The notes under the pieces were generated by a model. The model was not told where the DNA came from. It did no database searches and saw only the letters and a program-made list of their open reading frames with translations. Both the position numbers and the translations under genes were made by a program. A DNA stretch of 64,000 nucleotides from Paenibacillus sp. Root52 (GTDB lineage: Bacteria; Bacillota; Bacilli; Paenibacillales; Paenibacillaceae), in assembly GCF_001426865.1 (NCBI RefSeq), contig NZ_LMFO01000001.1, forward strand, positions 434,001 to 498,000, given 5' to 3'. Position 1 is the stretch's first letter; every line of letters starts with the position of its first letter. Positions 18,921 to 26,658 of the stretch are shown here, piece by piece.

Positions 18921-19811
18921 ATGGACATTTTTGAAAATGTAATACCTAGAGAAAAGCTTAGATCAAATGAACCTTTGAAAGACCACACTTATGTAAAAGT
19001 AGGTGGTTATGCGGATACACTGATCCATCCAACAACGACAGAAGAAATCGTAAACGTTGTACAAATTGCCAAATCACATCAGATCCCCCTCACGATTATT
19101 GGAAAAGGGTCGAATGTAATCATAAAAGATAAGGGCATTCGAGGCGTAACCATGTCTTTGAGTCATTTTGATCAAATTAAAGTGCACGAGGACACCATTA
19201 TTGCTCAAAGTGGTGCCAATATTATCGATGTCTCACGAGCTGCATTGGATCACGGCTTCACCGGTCTAGAGTTTGCATGTGGAATCCCTGGTAGTACAGG
19301 GGGCGCCATATATATGAATGCAGGTGCTTATGGTGGTCAGGTGGATGATGTTGTCGAAAGTGCAGATGTCATTACGCGAGATGGACAGCGGATGACGATG
19401 TCTCGCGTAGATATGAAGCTGAGTTATCGTAACAGTATCTTTAAGGATAATGAATATATTATTCTGGAAGTGACCTTTAGACTCCAGAAGGGTGATAAGG
19501 AAGCCATTGCTGCGAAAATGAAGGAACTGACCTTGTTAAGAGAGGCCAAACAACCTCTTGAATATCCTTCTTGTGGTAGCGTGTTTAAACGTCCAGAGGG
19601 TCATTTTGTCGGTAAGCTCATTCAAGACTGCAACTTACAAGGAACTCGCATAGGAGGCGCAGAGATTTCATTGAAGCATGCGGGTTTTATTATTAATGCG
19701 GATCACGCGACTGCTCAGGATTATCAAGAATTAATTAACTTGATCAAAGAGACAGTTTACGCTAAATTTAATGTCCAATTAGAAACAGAAGTTATCTTTT
19801 TAGGGGAGTAA
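18921..19811 (+). CDS. murB: MurB, UDP-N-acetylenolpyruvoylglucosamine reductase
   Basis: MurB reduces UDP-GlcNAc-enolpyruvate to UDP-MurNAc with NADPH and FAD, the second committed step of peptidoglycan precursor synthesis in the cytoplasm. At 296 residues it is the shorter type II form of Gram-positives. Visible motifs are the FAD-binding IGKGSNVIIKDKGI and FACGIPGSTGGAIYMNAGAYGG, the YRNSIF segment with a conserved Tyr-Arg, the catalytic Ser220 in PSCGSVF, and the C-terminal GGAEISLKHAGFIIN. It stands alone rather than in a division and cell-wall cluster, so it could be a second copy. A terminator follows. Confidence 0.96.
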   Translation: MDIFENVIPREKLRSNEPLKDHTYVKVGGYADTLIHPTTTEEIVNVVQIAKSHQIPLTIIGKGSNVIIKDKGIRGVTMSLSHFDQIKVHEDTIIAQSGANIIDVSRAALDHGFTGLEFACGIPGSTGGAIYMNAGAYGGQVDDVVESADVITRDGQRMTMSRVDMKLSYRNSIFKDNEYIILEVTFRLQKGDKEAIAAKMKELTLLREAKQPLEYPSCGSVFKRPEGHFVGKLIQDCNLQGTRIGGAEISLKHAGFIINADHATAQDYQELINLIKETVYAKFNVQLETEVIFLGE

Positions 19812-19862
19812 ATAATTATTTTCCAAAAAGTGAAAAGAGGAAGTGCGTTTCAACGTATAAAT

Positions 19863-19903
19863 AGGATGTATCCTAGCATCACGCTACGGAGCATCCTTTT
19901 TTT
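19863..19903 (+). terminator. Terminator after murB
   Basis: AGGATG (19863-19868) pairs with CATCCT (19892-19897), with an inner TAGC/GCTA stem, followed by seven T residues. Confidence 0.88.
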
Positions 19904-19998
19904 GTACTTTTCCAGCATGAAAAGTTAAGATGACTCTTTAGAAAAGATGTGCTAGAATTACTTTTTTACTAATATGGAAAAAGGTAGGGGAAAGCGAA

Positions 19999-21240
19999 TT
20001 GAATACATCTCCAACGCGCATCAGGCTCATTGATGGATTGCGTGGTTTTAGTCTGGCGGGCATTCTGATGGCGAATATGCTGGTCTTCCAATACGGGGTA
20101 TATGGTCAGAATGAACTTCAATTGTTCGGTGTTGAAGGCATAGATCGAGCTGTCTACTCATTGTTAAAGATTGCTGTGGTGGGCAGCTTCATGCCAATTT
20201 TTGCATTTATGTTTGGCTTCGGTATGATTAAACTGACAGAAAGCCTGCAATCCCGAGAATTACGACCAAAGTGTCATCTGTCTCGCCGTTTTTTGCTCTT
20301 GTTTGGTATCGGATTGTTACATATCAATTATGTCTGGGAAGGAGACATCCTTGCGTTTTACGGTGTACTTGGATTCTTCTTATTAATGTTTCTGAATCGA
20401 AAGCCGAAGACATTACTAATCTGGGCGATTATGCTACTGGTTGTAGCTGGTTTATCGGGTCTGCCAGGTTCCAATCCCATGAATCCGCTAGCTAACCCAA
20501 CCTCGCAGATGGAAACTTATATTATTCAGAGTCAAGAAGTTTTCGGAAGTGGAAGTTATGCAGAGATTAAGGAATTCAGTAACCATGCCGATCCGATTGG
20601 CGATGAGTTGAATTCGGCTTCGATTCTCCTGCTTCTGGTGTTTACTCCACTTATGACTGTCCCGATGTTTCTTCTAGGTATGCACGCCGCGAGAATGGGC
20701 ACTTTTGACGATCCACAAGCTATGCGACAAGTGTACGTCCGTCGCGCTAAGCTGCTCATACCTGTCGGATTGGTGCTTAAAGCCTACAGCGTAATCGTGC
20801 AACTCATTCGTGGGGAAGAGGAATGGTTCGCGATCGGAATTGGGGAAGCGATTGGGGGCTCTTTGTTAGCCCTTGGTTATATTTACGCTTTTGCACTATT
20901 ATATACGAGAGATAGCCGCATGGATCTGCTCAGAAGGTTCGAAGCCGTGGGTCGTCTGTCACTAACAAATTACCTGATGCAGAGCGTCATTTGCACGATG
21001 ATTTTTTATGGATACGGTATAGGGCTCTTTGGCCGTGCTGGCGTATTTGTGGGTGCGCTTATTGCGCTTGCGGTCTATGGGTTACAATTGTGGATCAGTC
21101 CACTTTATCTCAAGAGGTTTCGTAGCGGCCCTGTCGAACACATTTTACGGATATGGACATACCTCTCATGGAAAGGGCAGCCACGAAAGAAGAAAAGCTC
21201 TAAGCAGATGACTCTAGATAATGCACCGGGTATGAACTGA
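19999..21240 (+). CDS. DUF418 family membrane protein (YeiB-like)
   Basis: This is a 413-residue multi-pass membrane protein. The N-terminal IRLIDGLRGFSLAGILMANM is typical of the acyltransferase-3-related heparan-alpha-glucosaminide/YeiB group. The last third is the DUF418 domain, with the VGRLSLTNYLMQSVICTMIF motif. About ten hydrophobic helices are visible. The start is TTG 19999 with TAGGGGAAAG upstream. Terminators on both sides make it a single-gene unit. Family members are thought to acylate or transport surface compounds, but no function is established. Confidence 0.88.
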   Translation: MNTSPTRIRLIDGLRGFSLAGILMANMLVFQYGVYGQNELQLFGVEGIDRAVYSLLKIAVVGSFMPIFAFMFGFGMIKLTESLQSRELRPKCHLSRRFLLLFGIGLLHINYVWEGDILAFYGVLGFFLLMFLNRKPKTLLIWAIMLLVVAGLSGLPGSNPMNPLANPTSQMETYIIQSQEVFGSGSYAEIKEFSNHADPIGDELNSASILLLLVFTPLMTVPMFLLGMHAARMGTFDDPQAMRQVYVRRAKLLIPVGLVLKAYSVIVQLIRGEEEWFAIGIGEAIGGSLLALGYIYAFALLYTRDSRMDLLRRFEAVGRLSLTNYLMQSVICTMIFYGYGIGLFGRAGVFVGALIALAVYGLQLWISPLYLKRFRSGPVEHILRIWTYLSWKGQPRKKKSSKQMTLDNAPGMN

Positions 21241-21316
21241 ATGAATTAAATCTACACGTTATCAAGTGTGAAGATGTACGATTAACAAACTGGAATGCCA
21301 TAAACTTTAGTAGCCT

Positions 21317-21350
21317 AAAACCGCTGATCATAATGATCGCGGTTTTTTTT
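21317..21350 (+). terminator. Terminator after the DUF418 gene
   Basis: AAAACCGC and GCGGTTTT enclose a second perfect stem GATCA/TGATC, and the T-run extends to 21350. Confidence 0.92.
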
Positions 21351-21668
21351 GTTATATGGAACCAAGTTCTTATACCAAGCTAAGGAGAAGATCATCAGAT
21401 ATAGAACTCGTTGAGATTCTGTAGAGTTCCAGTAAGTGATTCCGCTTGCATAAAACTCTGAACTAGGAAACAAGTCTGGGTAGCTAGAACCTAAAATTAA
21501 TACTCTGTTTAACCCGAGGGAATAAGGTTTACAACTGCAACGTCACATTCAAATTCCCATCCTGTATTCGTTTAGAGTAACTTGACTGTTCCGTCACGCG
21601 ATCCTGCTGAACAGGGGACAATTCCCTTTTTTGGATCAATTGTTCAGAATCGGTCCAGAATCCAACTG

Positions 21669-21706
21669 TATAATACCCCTTAAGTCTTTTGATATAAAAA
21701 TATCAA
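21669..21706 (+). promoter_or_regulatory. -10 element and downstream inverted repeat before the SLH gene
   Basis: TATAAT (21669-21674), preceded by TG, is followed by perfect 7-base arms TTGATAT (21689-21695) and ATATCAA (21700-21706) around AAAA. The repeat would lie at the very start of the transcript, just before the AGAGGAAG ribosome site, so it could be an operator or an RNA hairpin. Confidence 0.45.
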
Positions 21707-21724
21707 CTAGAGAGGAAGTAAAGA

Positions 21725-24700
21725 ATGAGCAAGAATATGCTAAATGCAAAGAGAGCAGTATCTATGATACTTACCTGTCTATTAGTTCTGGGCGGTATCC
21801 CCGGATTTCACACTTGGGGAGGAGAGCGTGCTCACGCAGCCACTGAATCTTGGACAACTTTAGGTTCCCCAGGGATTAGCTCTGGACCAGCCGAATATAC
21901 TTCACTGGCCTTGGATCCTCAAGATATTCCTTATGTTGCTTTTAAAGATGAAGGAAACCTCAATAAGGCATCGGTCATGAATTTTATTGATGGTGCATGG
22001 GAATATGTAGGGGATCCAGGCATCTCAATAGGACAAGCCGCTGAGTTGTCCCTAGCCTTTGATAAGCAAGGTACACCATACCTTGCGTACTCGGACGCAG
22101 CCAACAATTATAAGCTGACGGTTAGGAAATTCACGGCTGGTCAATGGCAACCCGTGGGGGGGCAAAACGCTTCGGCTGGTATGGCGGACAATATTCAAAT
22201 CACCTTCGACTCCCAAGATAACCCTTATGTTTTCTTTAAAGATAGATCGAATTTGAATGTTGCTGTTCCCGTTGTCCTTAAATTTACGAGTGGTGCCTGG
22301 GCAACTGTCGGTGGAGCACCTGTAGTAACACACGATACTAATGAAATGGCTCTGGCACTGGATTCTCAGAATACTCCTTATGTTGTCTATAATGATGGAA
22401 CGGATAATTATCAGATGTCTGTTAAGAAGCTTAATGGTAATGCGTGGGAATACGTAGGCCAAAGAAAGCTTACTACTGGTCAAGCCTCACATTTTTCAAT
22501 CGCAATCGGATCAGACGATATCCCTTATATTGCTTTTACCAATCAAGATATTTCTTTTAAAAACTCTGTAATCAAGTTTACGGGTACGCAATGGGAGACT
22601 GTAGGAACCAGCGGCTTAGCCGCGAATGCTTCCAGAGAAAACATATTGGTTTTTGATTCGGTAGGAACCCTTTATATTGCTTATAGTGAAAACGGGGGCA
22701 TGTTTGGTGGGGCACGTCCTCAAGCAGCTGTCAGAAAGCTCGTCGGTAATCAATGGCAACCTGTTGGAGGAGGTAACTTCACAGGGCCTAATACTCTTAA
22801 CCAAGTGCAGAATATTTCGTTTGCTCTGGACTCCAAGGACATTCCATACGGCGCTTACCGGGACCAATCAGCTGGTCAGAAAGCAACCGTGAAGAAACTG
22901 GTTACCCAGTATAACGTCAACTACAATGGCAATGGTCATGAGACAGGTAGTGTCCCCCTAGACAATCAGGGCTACTCTACGGTGTCCCCGGTCGTCACAG
23001 TTGCTGGAAATACAGGTAATATGGAAAGAGCAGGTTACACTTTCTCACACTGGAATACAGTAGCAGATGGAACGGGCACGAGCTACAATCCTAATGATAC
23101 GTTCAACATTAACAACGCTGACGTCACACTCTATGCGCAATGGCAAAGTGGGAATTCTGAGGTTACCTTCGTCACGAATGGAGGCACCCCAATCTTGCCT
23201 CAGTCGGTCGACCATAATTCTACAGCAACAGAGCCATTGCCACCAAGTAGAGATGGATATAAGTTCTTCGGCTGGTACACGGATATGGAGATGACACAGG
23301 CCTATGATTTTCAGACACCTGTGACTAGTAGCATAACGCTTTATGCCAAGTGGCAATCCGAGAATGCTACACTGGCCAGCTTGAATGTAGGTCAAGGTAC
23401 TCTTGATCCCGGTTTCTCGGCAACAGAGCTGGATTATCAAGTCGATGTAGATCCTGAAGTAACCAGTCTAGAATTCTCCTTCTCTAAGGCAGAGAGCAGC
23501 CAGATTGTAAACGTCACTGGAGCGACTGAGCAATCCGTTATTGATGATGTATATTCTTATATGGTTTCTGACCTGGTGACAGGTTTGAACACTGTTCAAA
23601 TCATCGTTACAGCTGAGGATGGCAACAGCAATACTTACAATCTAATTGTAAAACGTACTAGCTTACTCAGTGAAAATGCCGATCTGGGCGGTTTAACATT
23701 GTCGAGCGGTACATTATCTCCAGCCTTCGCTTCTGAGAAGGAAGTCTACGATGTGGAAGTCGAGGACACAATCAACAACATCACTATTACTGCGACTACG
23801 GATGATTCGAATGCAACATTTACCGTGAACGGGGATGTCGTTACAAGTGGTCAAGCCAGTAATCCGATTTCCTTGAATGCGGAAAGCAATTCCATCACGA
23901 TCGTGGTGACAGCAGCAAACGGGCAGACGAAGACGTATACGATTCATGTCACTCGTCAAGTAGCCACCCCATCTCAGGATGCGACTCTGACAGCGATTAT
24001 GGTTTCAGGACTTAATCTGACTCCTGCCTTCAGCCGTGATGTGGAGCAGTATACAGCAAGTGTAAGCAGTTCAACTAACTCATTATTGGTTAGTGTCACT
24101 CCTGTTCAAGAGGGTGCGAGTGTTCAGATCAATAGTACAAGTGGAAATAGTGCAAAGATCGCGCTCGAAAACGGACGCAATACAGTAACCATTGAGGTAA
24201 CTGCACCAAATGGCAGCACTAAGAAAACATATACGCTACTCATTACACGGAATACAAGCAGCCCCGAGAACCCGATTGATAATAATCCAGGCAGTGGAAA
24301 CTCTGGAGGAACTATTGGTACAGGTGGAGCAAGCACCGGTGGTACAAGCGTTACTCCACCATTGACAAATGGTAATACCAATAGCGGCGTTCAGGTACTA
24401 GTGAACGGCCGGGCAGAATCTGCGGGAACCTTAACGACTACCACAGTGAATGGGAAGCAGGTCGTGACGATCTCTGTAAATGCGGAAGCAATCGCGCAAA
24501 AGCTGAATACCGAACCCGCCGGCAGTGTAATCACGATTCCAGTCACGGGTAGTCCTAGCGCAAATGCAAATGTAATTATCGGTGAGCTGAATGGACAGAC
24601 GGTGAAACTCATGGAAGATAAACAGGCGGTGCTGGTGCTTCAGACAGACACAGCAAGCTACACACTACCAGCAAGTCAGATTCAGATTAGTAGTGTGGCT

Positions 24701-25648
24701 GAGCAGCTTAACTTGAATAGTAACGATTCCCTTGAGAGCATCAAGCTTCAAGTAGAGATTGCTCAAGTAGATCCAACTACAGTGGAAGCAGCGAAGTCCG
24801 TTGCACAGCAAGGTGGATATACGCTAGTCGGAACACCTGTGGAATTCAACGTACTCGCTAGCTATAACGGTAATACTACACCTGTAAATGAATTCAGTAG
24901 CTACGTTGAGCGTACGATTGCTCTTCCAGCCAACAGTGCTCCTGATCAAATGACTACAGGCGTCGTCATTGATAAAGATGGCAACGCTCGTCACGTACCA
25001 ACGACAATTACAACAAAGAACGGCGTATATTATGCGCAGATTAACAGCTTGACTAATAGTGCATATGGAATTGTGTACTATCCTCAAGCTTTCACGGATG
25101 TGGCTAACCACTGGAGTAACACCGCAGTGAACGATATGGGCTCTCGTATGATCGTGAGCGGCGTAACAGACACCACGTTCGAACCAGATCGTAGCATTAC
25201 ACGTGGAGAATTCGCATCCATCGTTGTGCGTGCACTTGGTCTGAAGCCAGGTAAAGGGAGCAATAGCTTCCGCGATGTGAACGAGACAGACTGGTATACA
25301 GATGTCGTGAAGACCGCTTCTGACTATGGTCTGATCAGCGGCTATGAGGACGGCACATTCCGTCCACAAGAGCAGATTACCCGTCAGGAAGCGATGACTC
25401 TGATTGCACGAGCCATGAAAGTGACAGGACTGGACAGCCAGGTGCCTGCCAATGCTGTGCAGCAATTGTCCAGCTTCACGGATGCAGCGCAAGTAGCCGA
25501 CTGGGCGAAGGAAGCGGCCGCAGCCAGTATCCACACGAGGCTAGTGACGGGTCGCGGTTCAAATACGATTGCACCATTGCAGTCGATCACAAGAGCCGAG
25601 ACAGCCACCATCCTTAGAAGATTACTGCAACAGTCTGACCTGATCTAA
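21725..25648 (+). CDS. Large SLH-domain surface protein with beta-propeller, InlB-type and cadherin-like repeats
   Basis: This 1307-residue secreted protein is anchored to the cell wall by three C-terminal SLH domains (about 1122-1165, 1180-1230 and 1247-1300), each with the FxDV...W and ITRxE/ITRQE pattern. The signal peptide ends near AHA-ATES (residue 40). Residues 40-395 are seven repeats of about 50 residues, each with a W-x-x-V/L-G start and a PYxAYxD-like strand, consistent with a seven-bladed propeller. Two InlB-B/Flg_new repeats (about 396-545, each ending in LYAQW or LYAKW) follow. Then come three cadherin-like beta-sandwich repeats (about 546-840, each starting xNAxLxxL and SGTLxPxF) and a Gly/Ser/Thr linker (847-880). 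A role in adhesion or glycan binding is inferred. Confidence 0.93.
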   Translation: MSKNMLNAKRAVSMILTCLLVLGGIPGFHTWGGERAHAATESWTTLGSPGISSGPAEYTSLALDPQDIPYVAFKDEGNLNKASVMNFIDGAWEYVGDPGISIGQAAELSLAFDKQGTPYLAYSDAANNYKLTVRKFTAGQWQPVGGQNASAGMADNIQITFDSQDNPYVFFKDRSNLNVAVPVVLKFTSGAWATVGGAPVVTHDTNEMALALDSQNTPYVVYNDGTDNYQMSVKKLNGNAWEYVGQRKLTTGQASHFSIAIGSDDIPYIAFTNQDISFKNSVIKFTGTQWETVGTSGLAANASRENILVFDSVGTLYIAYSENGGMFGGARPQAAVRKLVGNQWQPVGGGNFTGPNTLNQVQNISFALDSKDIPYGAYRDQSAGQKATVKKLVTQYNVNYNGNGHETGSVPLDNQGYSTVSPVVTVAGNTGNMERAGYTFSHWNTVADGTGTSYNPNDTFNINNADVTLYAQWQSGNSEVTFVTNGGTPILPQSVDHNSTATEPLPPSRDGYKFFGWYTDMEMTQAYDFQTPVTSSITLYAKWQSENATLASLNVGQGTLDPGFSATELDYQVDVDPEVTSLEFSFSKAESSQIVNVTGATEQSVIDDVYSYMVSDLVTGLNTVQIIVTAEDGNSNTYNLIVKRTSLLSENADLGGLTLSSGTLSPAFASEKEVYDVEVEDTINNITITATTDDSNATFTVNGDVVTSGQASNPISLNAESNSITIVVTAANGQTKTYTIHVTRQVATPSQDATLTAIMVSGLNLTPAFSRDVEQYTASVSSSTNSLLVSVTPVQEGASVQINSTSGNSAKIALENGRNTVTIEVTAPNGSTKKTYTLLITRNTSSPENPIDNNPGSGNSGGTIGTGGASTGGTSVTPPLTNGNTNSGVQVLVNGRAESAGTLTTTTVNGKQVVTISVNAEAIAQKLNTEPAGSVITIPVTGSPSANANVIIGELNGQTVKLMEDKQAVLVLQTDTASYTLPASQIQISSVAEQLNLNSNDSLESIKLQVEIAQVDPTTVEAAKSVAQQGGYTLVGTPVEFNVLASYNGNTTPVNEFSSYVERTIALPANSAPDQMTTGVVIDKDGNARHVPTTITTKNGVYYAQINSLTNSAYGIVYYPQAFTDVANHWSNTAVNDMGSRMIVSGVTDTTFEPDRSITRGEFASIVVRALGLKPGKGSNSFRDVNETDWYTDVVKTASDYGLISGYEDGTFRPQEQITRQEAMTLIARAMKVTGLDSQVPANAVQQLSSFTDAAQVADWAKEAAAASIHTRLVTGRGSNTIAPLQSITRAETATILRRLLQQSDLI

Positions 25649-25695
25649 GATAACAAGGATTCATGACTGATTCAGCCACTGCAGTCCAGCTTGTG

Positions 25696-25734
25696 AAGAG
25701 CCTCCGTACGGTTAGATGCCGAGCGGAGGCTCTT
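25696..25734 (+). terminator. Terminator after the SLH gene
   Basis: Perfect 11-base arms AAGAGCCTCCG (25696-25706) and CGGAGGCTCTT (25724-25734) lie 47 bases after the stop codon. Only a short T-rich tail follows. Confidence 0.85.
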
Positions 25735-25865
25735 TGCTTCTATAAAATCCAAATCAAAATGTGATATCAAGTCATAGAATATATATCGGATTAAATCAAT
25801 GATTTTAAATTACCAAGAATCGATCGAGACATGTGTAAAATATAACTCAACCCGTTAATTTATAA

Positions 25866-26080
25866 ACAGCCTAACGGCTGTGCGAACCCTAAGTGCACAT
25901 GATTTCCCGGGGACATTCGCACCCCGAACATTGTCGAATGAATCTTTTTCATGACCTTTTGCCAACACTGATATTAAGAATAATTACTGCTGAGGGGTAT
26001 AATGGATAAAACACTTGTTGGAAATATCGGAATTACGCGATAAGGTATGATAATATATCCTTATTACGTGTATTTCCGCT
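25866..26080 (+). other. Type I-C CRISPR leader-like sequence
   Basis: The segment starts with an ACAGCC/GGCTGT hairpin (25866-25881) overlapping a GTGCGAA...TTCGCAC stem (25880-25886 with 25916-25922). The stem encloses AAGTGCACATGA and a CCCGGGG core. As I recall, leaders of type I-C arrays carry this kind of conserved block downstream of cas2. A TATAAT (25998-26003) lies about 80 bases before the repeat, and an A+T-rich imperfect inverted repeat (ATAAGG/CCTTAT, about 26040-26067) lies next to it. No cas genes are nearby. Confidence 0.6.
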
Positions 26081-26112
26081 GTCGCACTCTGTATGAGTGC
26101 GTGGATTGAAAT
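26081..26112 (+). CRISPR. Solitary type I-C CRISPR repeat
   Basis: A 32-base unit begins GTCGCACTC, has a TGTAT loop, and continues GAGTGCGTGGATTGAAAT. The CGCACTC/GAGTGCG stem and the GTGGATTGAAAT tail are hallmarks of the type I-C repeat, which is processed by Cas5d. No second good copy lies 64-70 bases downstream. It is therefore one repeat beside a leader, not an array. Confidence 0.75.
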
Positions 26113-26167
26113 GAGGGTATTTAGAGTCTTAGTTTTCAACGGGCAAAGTCAGATTTTAAGGCCATGA

Positions 26168-26356
26168 GTCATCCCATACATTAAGAAAGAGAATAAAGGA
26201 ACTCTGCCAGCATCATTTGTTACATTTACGAATAGTGAAACGAATAGAAGTTTCTATACGTAGAATGGATTTACGGAGTTTGATTATACAACCATTGAGC
26301 GGAAAGGGAAAAAAATCGGAAACTGGAGTTTCAAAATGACTGTATCTCCAGTGTAA
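26168..26356 (+). pseudogene. Decayed 3' end of an unrecognised gene
   Basis: One frame reads protein-like sequence from VIPYIKKENKG through LPASFVTFTNSETNRSFYT, hits an in-frame TAG at 26261-26263, and continues NGFTEFDYTTIERKGKKIG to MTVSPV and a TAA at 26354-26356. A good terminator follows at 26404. The upstream part is missing and there is no start codon. The family was not recognised. The composition and terminator suggest a real former gene, but this rests on reading alone. Confidence 0.4.
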
Positions 26357-26403
26357 TCTACACTCCTTATGCATTGGATATCAAGCAAAAATCTGATTTT
26401 AAA

Positions 26404-26430
26404 AGAGTCTTAGATTTTAAGGCTCTTTTT
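26404..26430 (+). terminator. Terminator downstream of the decayed gene
   Basis: AAGAGTCTTA and TTAAGGCTCTT pair around a short loop and are followed by six T residues. Parts of the same sequence recur at 26123-26132 and 26151-26162, split by 18 bases. Confidence 0.8.
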
Positions 26431-26588
26431 TCATGCCCATCTTTAAACCTCGATTTATTTTGAGCTATAGTTGAGAAGGTTTAGGTTGTTTCAATTGGGG
26501 CTTACCTAATGGCACATAACGACCAGTTATCACCCTGAACAATAAAAAAGATCTGTAAATCAAGCACTCCTAATACAAGGATACAACA

Positions 26589-26617
26589 TTGACGCTCATT
26601 CCTTGAAAGCGTTTAAT
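26589..26617 (+). promoter_or_regulatory. Promoter with overlapping cre site for the rhamnosidase gene
   Basis: TTGACG (26589-26594) and TTTAAT (26612-26617) are 17 bases apart. The -10 overlaps TGAAAGCGTTTAAT (26604-26617), which fits the CcpA cre consensus TGNAANCGNTNNCA at 10 of 12 defined bases. Catabolite repression of the rhamnosidase is therefore likely. Confidence 0.55.
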
Positions 26618-26658
26618 TATAGTATCAACTTAAAAGGTTTAAGGGGGAGGTCGTCACG

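Larger units (their letters stand above)
21241..21724 (+). other. Intergenic region upstream of the SLH protein gene
   Basis: No gene is seen. It contains the terminator at 21317-21350, then about 300 bases without clear structure, and the promoter and inverted repeat at 21669-21706. Confidence 0.5.
25649..26658. other. 1 kb region without intact gene: CRISPR relic, decayed gene and promoter
   Basis: After the terminator of the SLH gene, this region carries a type I-C-like CRISPR leader and one repeat (25866-26112), a decayed reading frame (26168-26356), a terminator (26404-26430), and the promoter and cre site of the rhamnosidase gene (26589-26617). No cas gene or cas remnant was found in any frame. 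Confidence 0.6.

Noticed and set aside
24824..25534. 236-codon open frame on the minus strand inside the SLH protein gene
   Set aside because: The plus strand is a clear SLH protein with signal peptide and domains. The antisense frame has no family features and no ribosome site.
26148..26180. A second CRISPR repeat
   Set aside because: Only GTC and ATGAGT agree with the first repeat and their spacing is off by four bases; it is kept as a question, not annotated.
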